The notes under the pieces were generated by a model that did not search any database, was not told the DNA's origin, and was given only the letters and a program-made list of their open reading frames with translations. From an uncultured Porphyromonadaceae bacterium (GTDB lineage Bacteria > Bacteroidota > Bacteroidia > Bacteroidales > Muribaculaceae), in NCBI GenBank assembly GCA_946187345.1, contig CAMHQD010000003.1, positions 1 through 64,000 of the forward strand: 64,000 bases of DNA, read 5' to 3'. The position numbers and the translations under genes are program-made. Of the stretch, positions 15,737 through 22,900 are shown piece by piece (within the stretch, counting starts at the first letter, position 1; every line of letters begins with the position of its first letter).

Positions 15737-16219
15737 ATGGAATCTATCTTCCAAGCACTCTGCGGAGTATTATTCTTAATTGGAGTTGCATTCGGCTTTA
15801 ATTATGAGGAGATTAGCGTCTATGTGTGTATCTATCTATGGCCAGCCCTTTGTTGTATCATGATTGCGGCTGTCCTTATTGCCGCAATTTATAATTGGAT
15901 AAAGAAAATGTCATTTTGGACTATTTTAAATCTTATGGCTTCATCTTCCGTTGCCATTTGGTTCTTTAAGTTGACCAATCAATTTTACGATCATTATGAA
16001 TTCCTCGAGGTAGAGCCATATGAAATGGTGCATTATCAATTTGTGACTTGCCAGAATGATTTGATAGCGATTGCCGATAGAGTGGGCATGACCTATGCCG
16101 AAGTGAATATTTATATATATTGCTATCTTTTTGCCGCGATCGCTCTTTTCACATGGTTATGGTTTGAAATTACATATCCAAAAAAATGGATTATTAATCG
16201 TCTATGGAGACGAGAATAG
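15737..16219 (+). CDS. Multi-pass membrane protein with an internal repeat
   Basis: 160 residues with about four hydrophobic segments. Two parts resemble each other: GFNYEEISVYVCIYLWPAL (about 20-38) and GMTYAEVNIYIYCYLFAAI (about 117-135). They share GxxYxEhxhYhxxYLxxA just before a membrane helix. This suggests an internal duplication with a repeated membrane-entry motif. Function is unknown; candidates include an immunity-like or stress-related protein of an accessory locus, but nothing in the sequence proves that. It has AT-rich codon use like its small neighbour. Confidence 0.65.
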   Translation: MESIFQALCGVLFLIGVAFGFNYEEISVYVCIYLWPALCCIMIAAVLIAAIYNWIKKMSFWTILNLMASSSVAIWFFKLTNQFYDHYEFLEVEPYEMVHYQFVTCQNDLIAIADRVGMTYAEVNIYIYCYLFAAIALFTWLWFEITYPKKWIINRLWRRE

Positions 16220-16263
16220 TATTTTTTAAGTTAATAGTTTGACACCTCAGACTATTTGCTTGT

Positions 16264-16304
16264 GATAGAGGGTGAGCCATAATTCAGTTATGACTCACCC
16301 TATC
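16264..16304. terminator. Hairpin terminator between convergent genes
   Basis: GATAGAGGGTGAGCCATAA pairs with TTATGACTCACCCTATC across a five-base loop, with one mismatch and a short bulge. T-rich sequence follows on the plus strand. It separates the plus-strand membrane gene from the minus-strand arcC. Confidence 0.75.
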
Positions 16305-16331
16305 TTCTGTTCTATTTCTTTTTCTTATTAT

Positions 16332-17273
16332 CTATCGGTCCTCGATTAGGGTGCCGGTGAGGCCCCGGAGGGCGGCGCGGGCCGTAGTGAGCGAGGTGAT
16401 GAGGGCGGTGCCGCCGTGGCTGTGCTCCACAAAGTCGAGGCAGGACTCTACCTTGGGCAACATACTGCCGGGGGCGAAATGGCCTTGGGCGATGTACTCG
16501 CGCGCCTGTGCCGCGTTGAGGCGGTCGAGGTCTCGCTGGGAGGGCTGACGGTAGTTGATTGACACCTTCTCGACGGCGGTGAGGATAACAAGCATATCGG
16601 CACCGAGGTCGAGGGCGAGGCGCGCGCTGGCGCGGTCTTTGTCGATAACGGCCGCCACGCCGGTGTAGTCGCCCGGCGCGTTTTCCACAACGGGGATGCC
16701 TCCGCCGCCCACGGTGATGACCACCGTGCCGGCCTCGACGAGGCGCTCCACCACGGGCAGTTCCACAATCTTGACGGGCATGGGCGAGGGCACGACGCGG
16801 CGGTAGCCGCGGCCGGCGTCCTCAACAAAGGTGTAGCCCGTCGCGGCGGCGATGCGCTCGGCCTCGTCTTTACTGTAGAACATACCCACGGGCTTGGTGG
16901 GATGATGGAAAGCCTCGTCGGCACCGTCCACGACAACCTGCGTGACCACTGTGGCACACGGGCGGTTGATGCCGCGCCGCGCCAATTCGCGCGTCACGGC
17001 CTGCTGCAGGTGGTAGCCGATGTAGCCTTGCGTCATCGCGCCACACTCGGGGAATGGCATTGCCGGAGTACCCCCACCGTGGCCGGCGGCATACTCAAAG
17101 GCGAGGTTCACCATGCCCACCTGCGGGCCGTTGCCGTGGCCGATGACCACGTCATATCCTTCCTCAACGAGGTCGACGATGGTTGAGGCCGTGCCGTCCA
17201 CCAGAGCCAGTTGCTCCTCGGGCGTCTTGCCCAGGGCGTTGCCGCCCAAGGCAATCACTATTCGTTTGTTCAC
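16332..17273 (-). CDS. arcC: Carbamate kinase
   Basis: Converts carbamoyl phosphate plus ADP to ATP, ammonia and CO2, the energy-yielding step of the arginine deiminase pathway. At 313 residues it has the amino-acid kinase fold with ALGGNALG at the N-terminus, GHGNGPQVG, and the nucleotide-binding VGGGGIPVV and LTAVEKVSINY. It is the last gene of the arcA-arcB-arcC operon, 15 bases after arcB, and terminates against a bidirectional hairpin. Confidence 0.96.
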   Translation of the reverse strand: MNKRIVIALGGNALGKTPEEQLALVDGTASTIVDLVEEGYDVVIGHGNGPQVGMVNLAFEYAAGHGGGTPAMPFPECGAMTQGYIGYHLQQAVTRELARRGINRPCATVVTQVVVDGADEAFHHPTKPVGMFYSKDEAERIAAATGYTFVEDAGRGYRRVVPSPMPVKIVELPVVERLVEAGTVVITVGGGGIPVVENAPGDYTGVAAVIDKDRASARLALDLGADMLVILTAVEKVSINYRQPSQRDLDRLNAAQAREYIAQGHFAPGSMLPKVESCLDFVEHSHGGTALITSLTTARAALRGLTGTLIEDR

Positions 17274-17288
17274 TTGAGTAATTAGTAA

Positions 17289-18281
17289 TTAGTTGAGGGT
17301 AGCGTAGATGACGGCTTTGATGGTGTGCATACGGTTCTCGGCCTCGTCAAAGACACGCGACTGCGGTCCGCGGAACACGCTGTCGGCGACTTCCATCTCT
17401 TTGAGGCCGAATTTCTCGTAAATCTCGCGGCCGATGGTTGTCTCCAGGTCGTGGAACGACGGCAGGCAGTGCATGAAGATGGCGTCCGGGGCGGCGTTGG
17501 CCATCACGGCCTCGTTCACCTGATAAGGGCTGAGCAACTTGATGCGCTTCTCCCACAGTTCGGCCGGCTCACCCATCGACACCCAGATGTCGGTATAAAT
17601 CACGTTAGCGCCACGCGTGCCCTCCTCCACATTGTCGGTGAGGGTGATAGTGCTGCCGTTCTGGTCGGCAATACGGCGGCAGGTGGCCACCAGTTCGGCG
17701 TCAGGCATATTCTCCGCGGGGCCGCAGGCCACAAAGTTTATGCCCAGTTTGGCCGAGACGACCATGAGCGAGTTGGCCACGTTGTTGCGCGCGTCGCCCA
17801 TAAAGACCATTTTCAGGCCCTTGTAGCGGCCGAAGTTCTCCTCGATGGTGAGCACATCGGCGAGCATCTGTGTGGGGTGGAACTGCGTGGTGAGACCGTT
17901 CCACACGGGCACGCCGGCATAGCGCGCGAGGTCCTCGACAATCTGCTGGTCAAAGCCGCGGTACTCGATGCCGTCATACATGCGGCCCAGCACCTTGGCC
18001 GTGTCCTCGAGCGACTCCTTCTTGCCCATCTGCGACGAGCCCGGGTCGAGGTATGTCACGCCCAGGCCCAGGTCGTTGCCGGCCACCTCAAACGAGCAAC
18101 GCGTGCGCGTCGACGTTTTCTCAAACAGCAGCACGATGTTCTTGCCGGTGAGCCATTTGTGGGGCGTGCCGGAACGCTTCATGCGCTTGAAATCCTTGGA
18201 GAGTTCAAGCAGATATTTAATCTCGTCGGTTGTGAAATCGAGTAACTTCAGGAAACTTCTTCCCGCTAAACTTCTTGGCAT
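17289..18281 (-). CDS. arcB: Ornithine carbamoyltransferase (catabolic by context)
   Basis: 330 residues. The carbamoyl-phosphate motif is STRTRCSF. GLTTQFHPTQMLADVLTIEE, MGDARNNVANSL and the ornithine-site motif HCLPSFHD are all present. The sequence alone does not separate catabolic from biosynthetic enzymes. Position between arginine deiminase and carbamate kinase on one strand argues for the catabolic role, phosphorolysing citrulline to ornithine and carbamoyl phosphate. Confidence 0.95.
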   Translation of the reverse strand: MPRSLAGRSFLKLLDFTTDEIKYLLELSKDFKRMKRSGTPHKWLTGKNIVLLFEKTSTRTRCSFEVAGNDLGLGVTYLDPGSSQMGKKESLEDTAKVLGRMYDGIEYRGFDQQIVEDLARYAGVPVWNGLTTQFHPTQMLADVLTIEENFGRYKGLKMVFMGDARNNVANSLMVVSAKLGINFVACGPAENMPDAELVATCRRIADQNGSTITLTDNVEEGTRGANVIYTDIWVSMGEPAELWEKRIKLLSPYQVNEAVMANAAPDAIFMHCLPSFHDLETTIGREIYEKFGLKEMEVADSVFRGPQSRVFDEAENRMHTIKAVIYATLN

Positions 18282-18297
18282 AATCTTTAGTCGTTTG

Positions 18298-18358
18298 TTG
18301 TTAGTCGTTAATCGTTAGTTTTTGGGTGCAGCCACAAGGAGGCTGCACACGGGACGCG
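18298..18358. repeat. GCAGCC...GGCTGC hairpin repeat between arcA and arcB
   Basis: GTGCAGCC (18326-18333) and GGCTGCAC (18341-18348) form a perfect 8-bp hairpin, flanked by TTAGTCGTTA tandem units on one side and ACGGGACGCG on the other. Relatives lie at 20491-20545, 37223-37310 and 50514-50591. It could form an intra-operon RNA hairpin. Confidence 0.65.
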
Positions 18359-19588
18359 TCAGTCTCGCCAGAGGGGCATGCTCATGCAGCGGGGGCCGCC
18401 GCGGCCGCGCGAGAGTTCGCTGCTGGGGATTTCGAGCACGGTAATGCCTTGCTCCCGCAGGATGGCGTTGGTGACGTTGTTGCGCTCATAGACAATCACC
18501 TTGCCCGGGGCTACACAGAGGGTGTTGGAGCCGTCGTTCCACTGCTCGCGCTCGGCCGAGATGCGGTCGCCGCCGCCACATTCAATCAAGGTGACGCTCT
18601 CCACGCCGAGGGCCTCGGCGAGGATGTCGGCGAGAGTCTCACGCTTCCGCGAGATTTTCACGCGGTCGTCGTTCTTGCCCGGGGTGATTTTGAAGACTTC
18701 AAGCGGTCCGAGGATGCCCGGGTGCATGATGAACTTGTCGTGGTCCACCTGGGTGAAAACGGTGTCGAGGTGCATAAACGCACGGCTCTCGGGAATGCGT
18801 ATGGCAAGGATAGTCTCGATGGTGGCATGGCGGTTGGCAAAGATATTTTTTGCCAACCGCTCGATGGCGTCGGGCTCGGTGCGCTGCGAGATGCCCACGG
18901 CCAGAGTGTGCTCATTGAGGTTGAGCACATCGCCGCCCTCGATGTGGAAGGGGCGGGTGCGGTCGTAGTAATGCTCCACCTCCATGAAGTCGGGGTGGTA
19001 GCGGAAGATGTAGTCGGCATAGATTGTCTCGCGGCAGCGCGTGGTGGAGTACATGCGGTTGATGCCCACACCGGTGCCGATACTCTCAAAGGGGTCGCGC
19101 GTGAAGTAGAGGTTAGGCATCGGGTTGACCACGATGCGGCTCTCGCCCTTGACCATATCGGCCAGCGAACTGCGGATGTTGTGATTGCGAAGCGGCAACT
19201 CGTGCAGGGCGATGCCCTCCATGGTCTTGAGCACCAATTCTTTGTTTGACTTGATGTCGCTCAAATAGTCGTAAATTGCCTCGTGATAACGCGTTGCTCT
19301 CACTCCGGCCTCGGCAATGTACTGTCGCAGAAAGCCCTCGCGCACCTGCGGATTGAGGTCGAGCACCTGAGTCATATAGTCCTCCAGATAGACGACCTCC
19401 ACGCCGTTGTCGCGCAGCGTCTGCGAGAAAGCGTCGTGCTCCTCTTGGGCAACCTTGAGATAGGGGATGTCATCAAAAAGGAGTTCTTCCAGCGTGTTGG
19501 GCGTCAAATTGAGCAACTCGCGTCCGGGACGGTGCAGCAGCACCTTCCGTAGCGGTTTTATCTCGCTTGTGACATTTATACCTTTCAT
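18359..19588 (-). CDS. arcA: Arginine deiminase
   Basis: Hydrolyses arginine to citrulline and ammonia, the first step of the pathway. 409 residues. Guanidino-group modifying enzyme motifs are LFDDIPYL, FTRDPFE, HIEGGDVLNL (Glu and Asp of the active site), HLDTVFTQVDHD and the C-terminal GGPRCMSMPLWRD with the nucleophilic cysteine. It is first in the operon, with a promoter-like box 42 bases upstream. No arginine/ornithine antiporter (arcD) is in the window. Confidence 0.96.
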   Translation of the reverse strand: MKGINVTSEIKPLRKVLLHRPGRELLNLTPNTLEELLFDDIPYLKVAQEEHDAFSQTLRDNGVEVVYLEDYMTQVLDLNPQVREGFLRQYIAEAGVRATRYHEAIYDYLSDIKSNKELVLKTMEGIALHELPLRNHNIRSSLADMVKGESRIVVNPMPNLYFTRDPFESIGTGVGINRMYSTTRCRETIYADYIFRYHPDFMEVEHYYDRTRPFHIEGGDVLNLNEHTLAVGISQRTEPDAIERLAKNIFANRHATIETILAIRIPESRAFMHLDTVFTQVDHDKFIMHPGILGPLEVFKITPGKNDDRVKISRKRETLADILAEALGVESVTLIECGGGDRISAEREQWNDGSNTLCVAPGKVIVYERNNVTNAILREQGITVLEIPSSELSRGRGGPRCMSMPLWRD

Positions 19589-19629
19589 GCGGATATATCG
19601 TTTCGTTAAGGTTTATGCATTTCAATGCA

Positions 19630-19637
19630 CAAAATTA
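19630..19637 (-). promoter_or_regulatory. -7 promoter element of the arc operon (TAATTTTG)
   Basis: Read on the minus strand, TAATTTTG lies 42 bases before the arcA start with AT-rich sequence and TTG trinucleotides upstream. It is the most likely promoter for arcA-arcB-arcC. Confidence 0.6.
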
Positions 19638-19757
19638 CAATTTTTTGCCGACACAATAGCAATACTTCGGTAAAAATTGTTTCGCGTGAATTGATGTTGT
19701 CATAGACGTGAATTGACGCTAACGAGTGGGGAGGGGAGACACGGTTGGGGGAGGGCA

Positions 19758-20468
19758 TTACTCGTCCTGGCCGGGCAGGGGAGGGGGCAGGACGTCCTGG
19801 TATTTGTCAAGGAACGCTTGGGGCGGGTTGGCGAGGTCTCGCTCATCGGCGCGCGTGACGTAGTAGAGCGCGACGCTGGCGGCGATGCTGCCGGCAACCA
19901 GGGCGAGTTCGCCGCCGTTGAAGTAATGCAGGTTGTTGAACGACAGCAGGGCAACGAGCAACGCCACCTGCAGCAACACCTTGAGCGCTTTCTTGCCCAT
20001 ACTCACCGGCGAGGGCTGCGCCATGCCGATATAGAGGCACATTCCCAACAGGAAGGCGCATAGCGGCATACCATAGACGGCTAACGCGAGGTCGCTGTTT
20101 TGTGGCCAGCCCCAGATGAGGCCCTTGAGGTCGACTGAGTAGGCGCTCGTGTCGATGTCGCCGCCGGTGATGGCTGCCGCGCCGACATCCACTACGGTTT
20201 CGGCGACAGACGCCGACACATCGTTGATGATGGAGTGGTAGAGCGACGGCAGGAAGAAATAGGATATAAAGGCCATCGCAATCAGTAGTCCCAAACCGAT
20301 TTTTGAGTTGCGGTCAGTTGTCTTTTGGTCATACGTGCAGTCGTCAATCGTGTCGCGGAAGGCGAGGCGGAATTGGACGCAGCAATAGGCGACTCCCACG
20401 ATAAAGAGGGTCGTTACCATGGCATAGAATTGCCACTTGGTCAAGCCGGGTAAAGTTGTTTCAAGCAT
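19758..20468 (-). CDS. Multi-pass membrane protein of unknown function
   Basis: 236 residues with about five hydrophobic segments: FYAMVTTLFIVGVAYCCV, LGLLIAMAFISYFFL, LCAFLLGMCLYIGMA, VLLQVALLVALLSF and LALVAGSIAASVALYYV. A charged tail ends in PPPLPGQDE. No catalytic motif is evident and I do not recognise the family. The gene is followed on the same strand by a gap up to the arc operon and preceded by repeats, so it may be monocistronic. Confidence 0.65.
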   Translation of the reverse strand: MLETTLPGLTKWQFYAMVTTLFIVGVAYCCVQFRLAFRDTIDDCTYDQKTTDRNSKIGLGLLIAMAFISYFFLPSLYHSIINDVSASVAETVVDVGAAAITGGDIDTSAYSVDLKGLIWGWPQNSDLALAVYGMPLCAFLLGMCLYIGMAQPSPVSMGKKALKVLLQVALLVALLSFNNLHYFNGGELALVAGSIAASVALYYVTRADERDLANPPQAFLDKYQDVLPPPLPGQDE

Positions 20469-20553
20469 AGTAGATGTTAGATGTTAGATGGCAGCCACGG
20501 GGTGGCTGCAAACGGTCGTTAGTGGGCGTGGCGGTGTCCGCCCACCTTTAACG
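20469..20553. repeat. Double hairpin repeat block with TTAGATG units
   Basis: Contains TAGATGTTAGATG units, a perfect hairpin GCAGCCAC-ggg-GTGGCTGC (20491-20509), a second hairpin GTGGGCG...CGCCCAC (20522-20545), and another TTAGATGTTGGATG. It fills the gap between two minus-strand genes. Confidence 0.7.
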
Positions 20554-21081
20554 TTAGATGTTGGATGTGGCGAAGTGCCACATGACGATGGCAGCGGTGC
20601 AGGCCACGTTCATGGAGTGCTTGGTGCCGCGCTGCGGCAGTTCGAGGCACGTGTGGGCGGCATCGACTACGGCTTGGCTGACGCCTTTCACCTCATGACC
20701 GAGCACGAGGGCGTAGCGCACGCCGGGCTGCGGCACAAACCGCTCGAGGCTGACGCTGCCGTGCACCTGCTCCACGGCGAGAATGACGTAGCCCTGTTGC
20801 CGCAACGCCTCCACCGCCTCAATCGCGGTGGCGTAGTGGACCCACGCAACCGCCTCTTCGGCACCAAGAGCGGTCTTGTGGATTTCGGGACGCGGCGGCA
20901 CGGGCGTGATGCCACACAGGACAATGCGCTCGATGCCCATCGCGTCGGCCGTGCGGAAAATCGAGCCCACGTTCATCTCGCTGCGCACCTCGTCCAGCAC
21001 GACAGTCACCGGCAGTTTCTCTGCCGCGAGGCTCTGCTCCACGGTGAGCCTGTGGAGTTCCTCCATCGTTTTCTTCTTCAT
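20554..21081 (-). CDS. TrmH/SpoU-family RNA 2'-O-methyltransferase
   Basis: 175 residues with the SPOUT knot: LDEVRSEMNVGSIFRTADAM (motif 1), then LVLGHEVKGVS (motif 2) and LPQRGTKHSMNVACTAAIVMW (motif 3), which form the SAM pocket. It resembles TrmL/TrmH-like enzymes that methylate tRNA or rRNA ribose; the exact target is not deducible. The ORF track starts with a TTG at 21111 inside a dispersed repeat. The ATG at 21081 (MKKKTMEEL) is the more likely start. Confidence 0.9.
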   Translation of the reverse strand: MKKKTMEELHRLTVEQSLAAEKLPVTVVLDEVRSEMNVGSIFRTADAMGIERIVLCGITPVPPRPEIHKTALGAEEAVAWVHYATAIEAVEALRQQGYVILAVEQVHGSVSLERFVPQPGVRYALVLGHEVKGVSQAVVDAAHTCLELPQRGTKHSMNVACTAAIVMWHFATSNI

Positions 21082-21093
21082 GTCTTTTTTGAA

Positions 21094-21148
21094 AGGTTGA
21101 CCGTTGACCAAAATGTCAACGCACGGTCAATGGTCGATGGTCAACCTT
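21094..21148. repeat. GGTTGACCGTTGACC inverted repeat copy
   Basis: GGTTGACCGTTGACC and the complementary GGTCAATGGTCGATGGTCAACC lie 10-20 bases apart and can form a long imperfect hairpin upstream of the methyltransferase gene. It belongs to the same family as 14209-14264, 40043-40114 and the insertion in mutS. Confidence 0.65.
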
Positions 21149-21190
21149 TATTAGATTGCGGATTTCGCCAATTATCCTGACTTGTGCAAA

Positions 21191-21217
21191 CCCTCCTTTA
21201 GTGGGGGTGGCCCCGGG
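21191..21217. repeat. CCCTCCTTTAGTGGGGGTGG palindromic repeat copy
   Basis: This lies directly after the lepB stop (minus strand). A diverged copy of the CTCCTTTAGGAGGGG family, it contains a CCTCC/GGGGG pairing and could act as part of a terminator. Confidence 0.5.
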
Positions 21218-21220
21218 TCC

Positions 21221-22837
21221 TCAACGCTTGTCAGGATTGGGGGTGATGAAGACGCGGTTCCAGCGCAGGCCGCCGTTGTTGAGAGGTTTGTCTTTGTCAA
21301 AGGAGACGAGCACAACGTTGGGTGTGCCCACGATATGGTCCTCGGGCACGAAGCCCCAGTAGCGCGAGTCGAGCGAGTTGTCGCGGTTGTCGCCCATCAT
21401 CCAATAGTAGTCCATCTTGAAGGTGTAGGACGTGGCCCTCTTGCCGTTGATGAGGATTTGACCGTCGGCACCGCGCTCGAGCGTGTTGCCCTCGTAGGCG
21501 CGGATGCAGCGCTCGTAGAGCGGCAGCGTCTCGGCGTTGAGCGCGATGGTGGCGCCACGCTTGGGAATCCAGATGGGGCCGTAGTCGGTGTGGGTCCAGC
21601 CCATGTTGTAGCCGACGGGGTAGGACAGCAGGGCATCGACCTCGCCGGGCACGCTGCGTGTGATGGTTGTGACCTGCGGCAGAGCCTGCAACTGCTTGAC
21701 CATCTCGCCGGTGAGCGGAATGATGTAGCCGTGGCGGTCGTCGGTGAGATGGCGGTCGTCGACGGCTATGCCCAGGCGCTCAAAGGTGGCGTCGTCGATG
21801 GGCGCGGTGGCCTCGATGTAGTAGAGATACTGCACGGCGGCGGGCAGCGTCTCCGGCACGCCGTTGATAATCACGCGGCCGTCCTTGACGGCGAGCGAGT
21901 CGCCCGGCAGACCCACGCAGCGCTTCACATAGTTGTCGCGGCGGTCGACTGGACGCGTAATCACCTCGCCAAACTGCTGCGGATGGGCGGCGATATACTC
22001 GCGACCGGCCTGCATAATGGCCTCGCGCGGCGCGCCGGCACCAAGACGCTCGGCGCCAACCTCAAAGCACAGGGTGTAGTAGTCCGGATTGGGCATATTC
22101 ACGGCAACGGTGTCGCCACTGGGCACGTTAAAGACGACGATGTCGCCGTGCTCCACCGAGCGCAGGCCTTTCAACCGGTGATATTCAAACTGCGGCCACT
22201 CGATGTAACTCTTGCAGCCGAAGAGCGTGTTCTGGGCCAGCGGGAAGTGGAGCGGCGTTTGCGGCACACGCGGGCCGTACACCATCTTGTTGACCCAAAG
22301 GAAGTCGCCGGTGAGCAAAGTCTTCTCGAGCGACGATGAGGGAATCTGGTAGTTTTGCCCCACAAAGAGGAAGAGGAAATATACCAGCACGAGGGCGTAG
22401 ACGATGGCGTCCACCCAGCCCATGACGGTGCGCAGGGCGGTATTCTTCACGCCTCGCCACCACGTCCAGGGGATAAACTGGGTGAGGTAGATGTCGGCCA
22501 GCAGCGGCCAGGCGAGCAGCACCCAGGGGTTGCCAAGCCACACGACCCACGCCAGGAAGATGGCGCTGACGATGCCGAAGCGCACCCACCGCGTGGCCTT
22601 CACGCGGCCCAGGCGCTCCTTCAGGCCGCCCGTCTGCGGATCATAGGTAGGCTCGGCTTGAGCGCCATCGCCATTGCCGTCCACATCCCAGCCACCGGCC
22701 ACCACCGCCGCAATCACCAGTGGCAGCAGCCATTGCCACGAGAGGCTGTCGGTCTTGATGTCGTTAAAGAGAATGATGGCTATGAGCGCCAGCAGCGCCA
22801 CAACCACGATATATTTCACAACACGTTTTTTGTTCAT
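21221..22837 (-). CDS. lepB: Signal peptidase I (Bacteroidetes long form)
   Basis: 538 residues. Several N-terminal hydrophobic segments (VVKYIVVVALLALIAIILF and more up to ~170) precede the catalytic part. QIPSSSLEKTLLTGDFLWVNK carries the nucleophilic Ser. DNYVKRCVGLPGDSLAVKDG carries the catalytic Lys, and YYWMMGDNRDNSLDSRYWGFV is the box E signature. The gap between the Ser and Lys blocks is longer than in E. coli LepB, as in other Bacteroidetes. It cleaves Sec signal peptides on the outer face of the inner membrane. Confidence 0.93.
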   Translation of the reverse strand: MNKKRVVKYIVVVALLALIAIILFNDIKTDSLSWQWLLPLVIAAVVAGGWDVDGNGDGAQAEPTYDPQTGGLKERLGRVKATRWVRFGIVSAIFLAWVVWLGNPWVLLAWPLLADIYLTQFIPWTWWRGVKNTALRTVMGWVDAIVYALVLVYFLFLFVGQNYQIPSSSLEKTLLTGDFLWVNKMVYGPRVPQTPLHFPLAQNTLFGCKSYIEWPQFEYHRLKGLRSVEHGDIVVFNVPSGDTVAVNMPNPDYYTLCFEVGAERLGAGAPREAIMQAGREYIAAHPQQFGEVITRPVDRRDNYVKRCVGLPGDSLAVKDGRVIINGVPETLPAAVQYLYYIEATAPIDDATFERLGIAVDDRHLTDDRHGYIIPLTGEMVKQLQALPQVTTITRSVPGEVDALLSYPVGYNMGWTHTDYGPIWIPKRGATIALNAETLPLYERCIRAYEGNTLERGADGQILINGKRATSYTFKMDYYWMMGDNRDNSLDSRYWGFVPEDHIVGTPNVVLVSFDKDKPLNNGGLRWNRVFITPNPDKR

Positions 22838-22870
22838 AATTATTATAAGGTTTCTTAGGAATTTATCTCA

Positions 22871-22896
22871 CCCTCCTTCAGGAGGGGTGGGGGAGA
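22871..22896. repeat. CCCTCCTTCAGGAGGGGTGG palindromic repeat copy
   Basis: A near-perfect CCCTCC-TTCA-GGAGGG hairpin between the lepB start and the mutS stop. It belongs to the same family as the in-gene copies at 45413-45490. Confidence 0.7.
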
Positions 22897-22900
22897 ACAA

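Noticed and set aside
18326-19249. 307-residue plus-strand ORF antisense to arcA
   Set aside because: No recognisable motifs; it is the opposite strand of a clear arginine deiminase with strong motif support.
21082-21111. TTG start for the SpoU methyltransferase
   Set aside because: It encodes VNGQP from the dispersed GTTGACC repeat; the ATG at 21081 gives a normal N-terminus.
21182-22339. 385-residue plus-strand ORF antisense to lepB
   Set aside because: Shadow of signal peptidase I; no plausible product.
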